Shown here in pieces: positions 56,846 through 57,192 of a DNA stretch of 57,192 nt. Made by a program: the position numbers and the translations under genes. Numbering within the stretch: the first letter of the stretch is position 1; each line of letters starts with the position of its first letter. Below the pieces are notes generated by a model. That model did not search any database. It was not told where the DNA came from and saw only the letters and a program-made list of their open reading frames with translations. Source of the DNA: JAUHXS01 sp965213575 (GTDB lineage: Bacteria; Bacteroidota; Bacteroidia; Chitinophagales; JAUHXS01); contig CBDBZN010000021.1 of assembly GCA_965213575.1 (NCBI GenBank), positions 1 through 57,192 of the forward strand, read 5' to 3'.

Positions 56846-57192
56846 CTAAACGATATCTGCTATCTTTTTTTCTGTCACATTGAAATAAATCCAACCGGTT
56901 ATAAAAATTACAATTCCTACTGAAAATGATATTATCTGATTAATACCCATGATAGAATCATTTAAGATGGCCCATCTAAACCCATCTACAATACCTGCCA
57001 TGGGGTTTAAATAATAAAATATTAAATATTTTTGGGGTATTAAAGAAGAAGGATAGGCAATAGGGGTCACATATAATCCTATTTGAACTGCAAACGGAAT
57101 AATATGCTGAAAATCTCTATATTTTACTGTTAATGCACTCAACCAAAGGCCTATTCCTAGAGATACAATCATCAATAAAATTAAAAAAATAG
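56846..57192 (-). CDS. Polysaccharide ABC-exporter permease (Wzm type), C-terminal part
   Basis: The reading frame is open to the window edge, so the N-terminus is missing. The visible 115 residues show three hydrophobic segments and the typical ABC-2 segments VKYRDFQHIIPFAVQIGLYVTPIAY and YYLNPMAGIVDGFRW. The stop codon is 2 bases before the Wzt ATG. Together they would export a completed lipid-linked polysaccharide across the inner membrane. Confidence 0.85.
   Translation of the reverse strand, partial: IFLILLMIVSLGIGLWLSALTVKYRDFQHIIPFAVQIGLYVTPIAYPSSLIPQKYLIFYYLNPMAGIVDGFRWAILNDSIMGINQIISFSVGIVIFITGWIYFNVTEKKIADIV

Overview
The window is AT-rich Bacteroidota DNA. Supporting signs are a GldB gliding lipoprotein, a type IX secretion C-terminal domain on a secreted enzyme, SprB-like repeats, Bacteroidota-style promoters (TAnnTTTG) and many Cys-anchored lipoproteins. 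It looks like a contig or contig fragment. It starts inside a sequence that is repeated at 6.06 kb, ends inside an ABC-permease gene, and shows a cluster of single-base frameshifts near its right end. No rRNA, tRNA or CRISPR array was seen.

Region 1 (1-25.1 kb, all minus strand) is a polymorphic-toxin locus and the most interesting part. Reading in the direction of transcription, it encodes a Skp/OmpH-like chaperone, a lipoprotein, a 2083-aa SpvB/TcdB-like shell protein, a small exported DUF1573-like protein, and a 2536-aa RHS protein. The RHS protein carries SprB-like adhesin repeats, a DUF6443/YD-repeat body, an RHS core and a JAMM-like (HxH...S..D) C-terminal tip. An exported immunity candidate follows. 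Downstream lie about 9 kb of displaced 3' ends of the same gene, each a toxin tip followed by its own immunity candidate: a PLA2-like tip, a broken JAMM-like tip, a hydrophobic tip (two copies, both frameshifted), a Gly-rich beta tip (two diverged copies) and an HExxH peptidase tip. Every immunity candidate has a signal peptide or membrane helices, which suggests the toxins act in the cell envelope. Three cassette boundaries carry a related palindromic junction sequence that in two cases overlaps the stop codon of unrelated immunity genes.

Region 2 (25.1-43.6 kb) is ordinary chromosome: a YciF-type ferritin-like protein, a membrane/coiled-coil protein with internal repeats, a FAD-Rieske oxidoreductase, an FAD/NAD(P)-binding protein, a vanadium-haloperoxidase-like secreted protein, a VF530-family protein, a DEAD-box helicase, a quinone-oxidoreductase-like MDR protein, a cold-shock protein, NadD, an outer-membrane beta-barrel, GldB, a fatty-acid desaturase and RmuC. 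Two copies of a MITE-like element, with terminal inverted repeats and target-site-like flanks, sit at 37.7 and 43.3 kb.

Region 3 (43.6-57.2 kb, all minus strand) is a surface-polysaccharide operon: a Wzm/Wzt exporter, two FkbM methyltransferases, a SAM methyltransferase, a fucosyltransferase-like GT11, GT2 and GT4 enzymes, an AsnB-type amidotransferase and an NAD-dependent epimerase. Between 49.2 and 55.8 kb, eight genes carry about 17 single-base indels, nearly all insertions. When these are corrected the genes join end to end with overlaps of a few bases, so I read this as sequence error near a contig end rather than gene decay.
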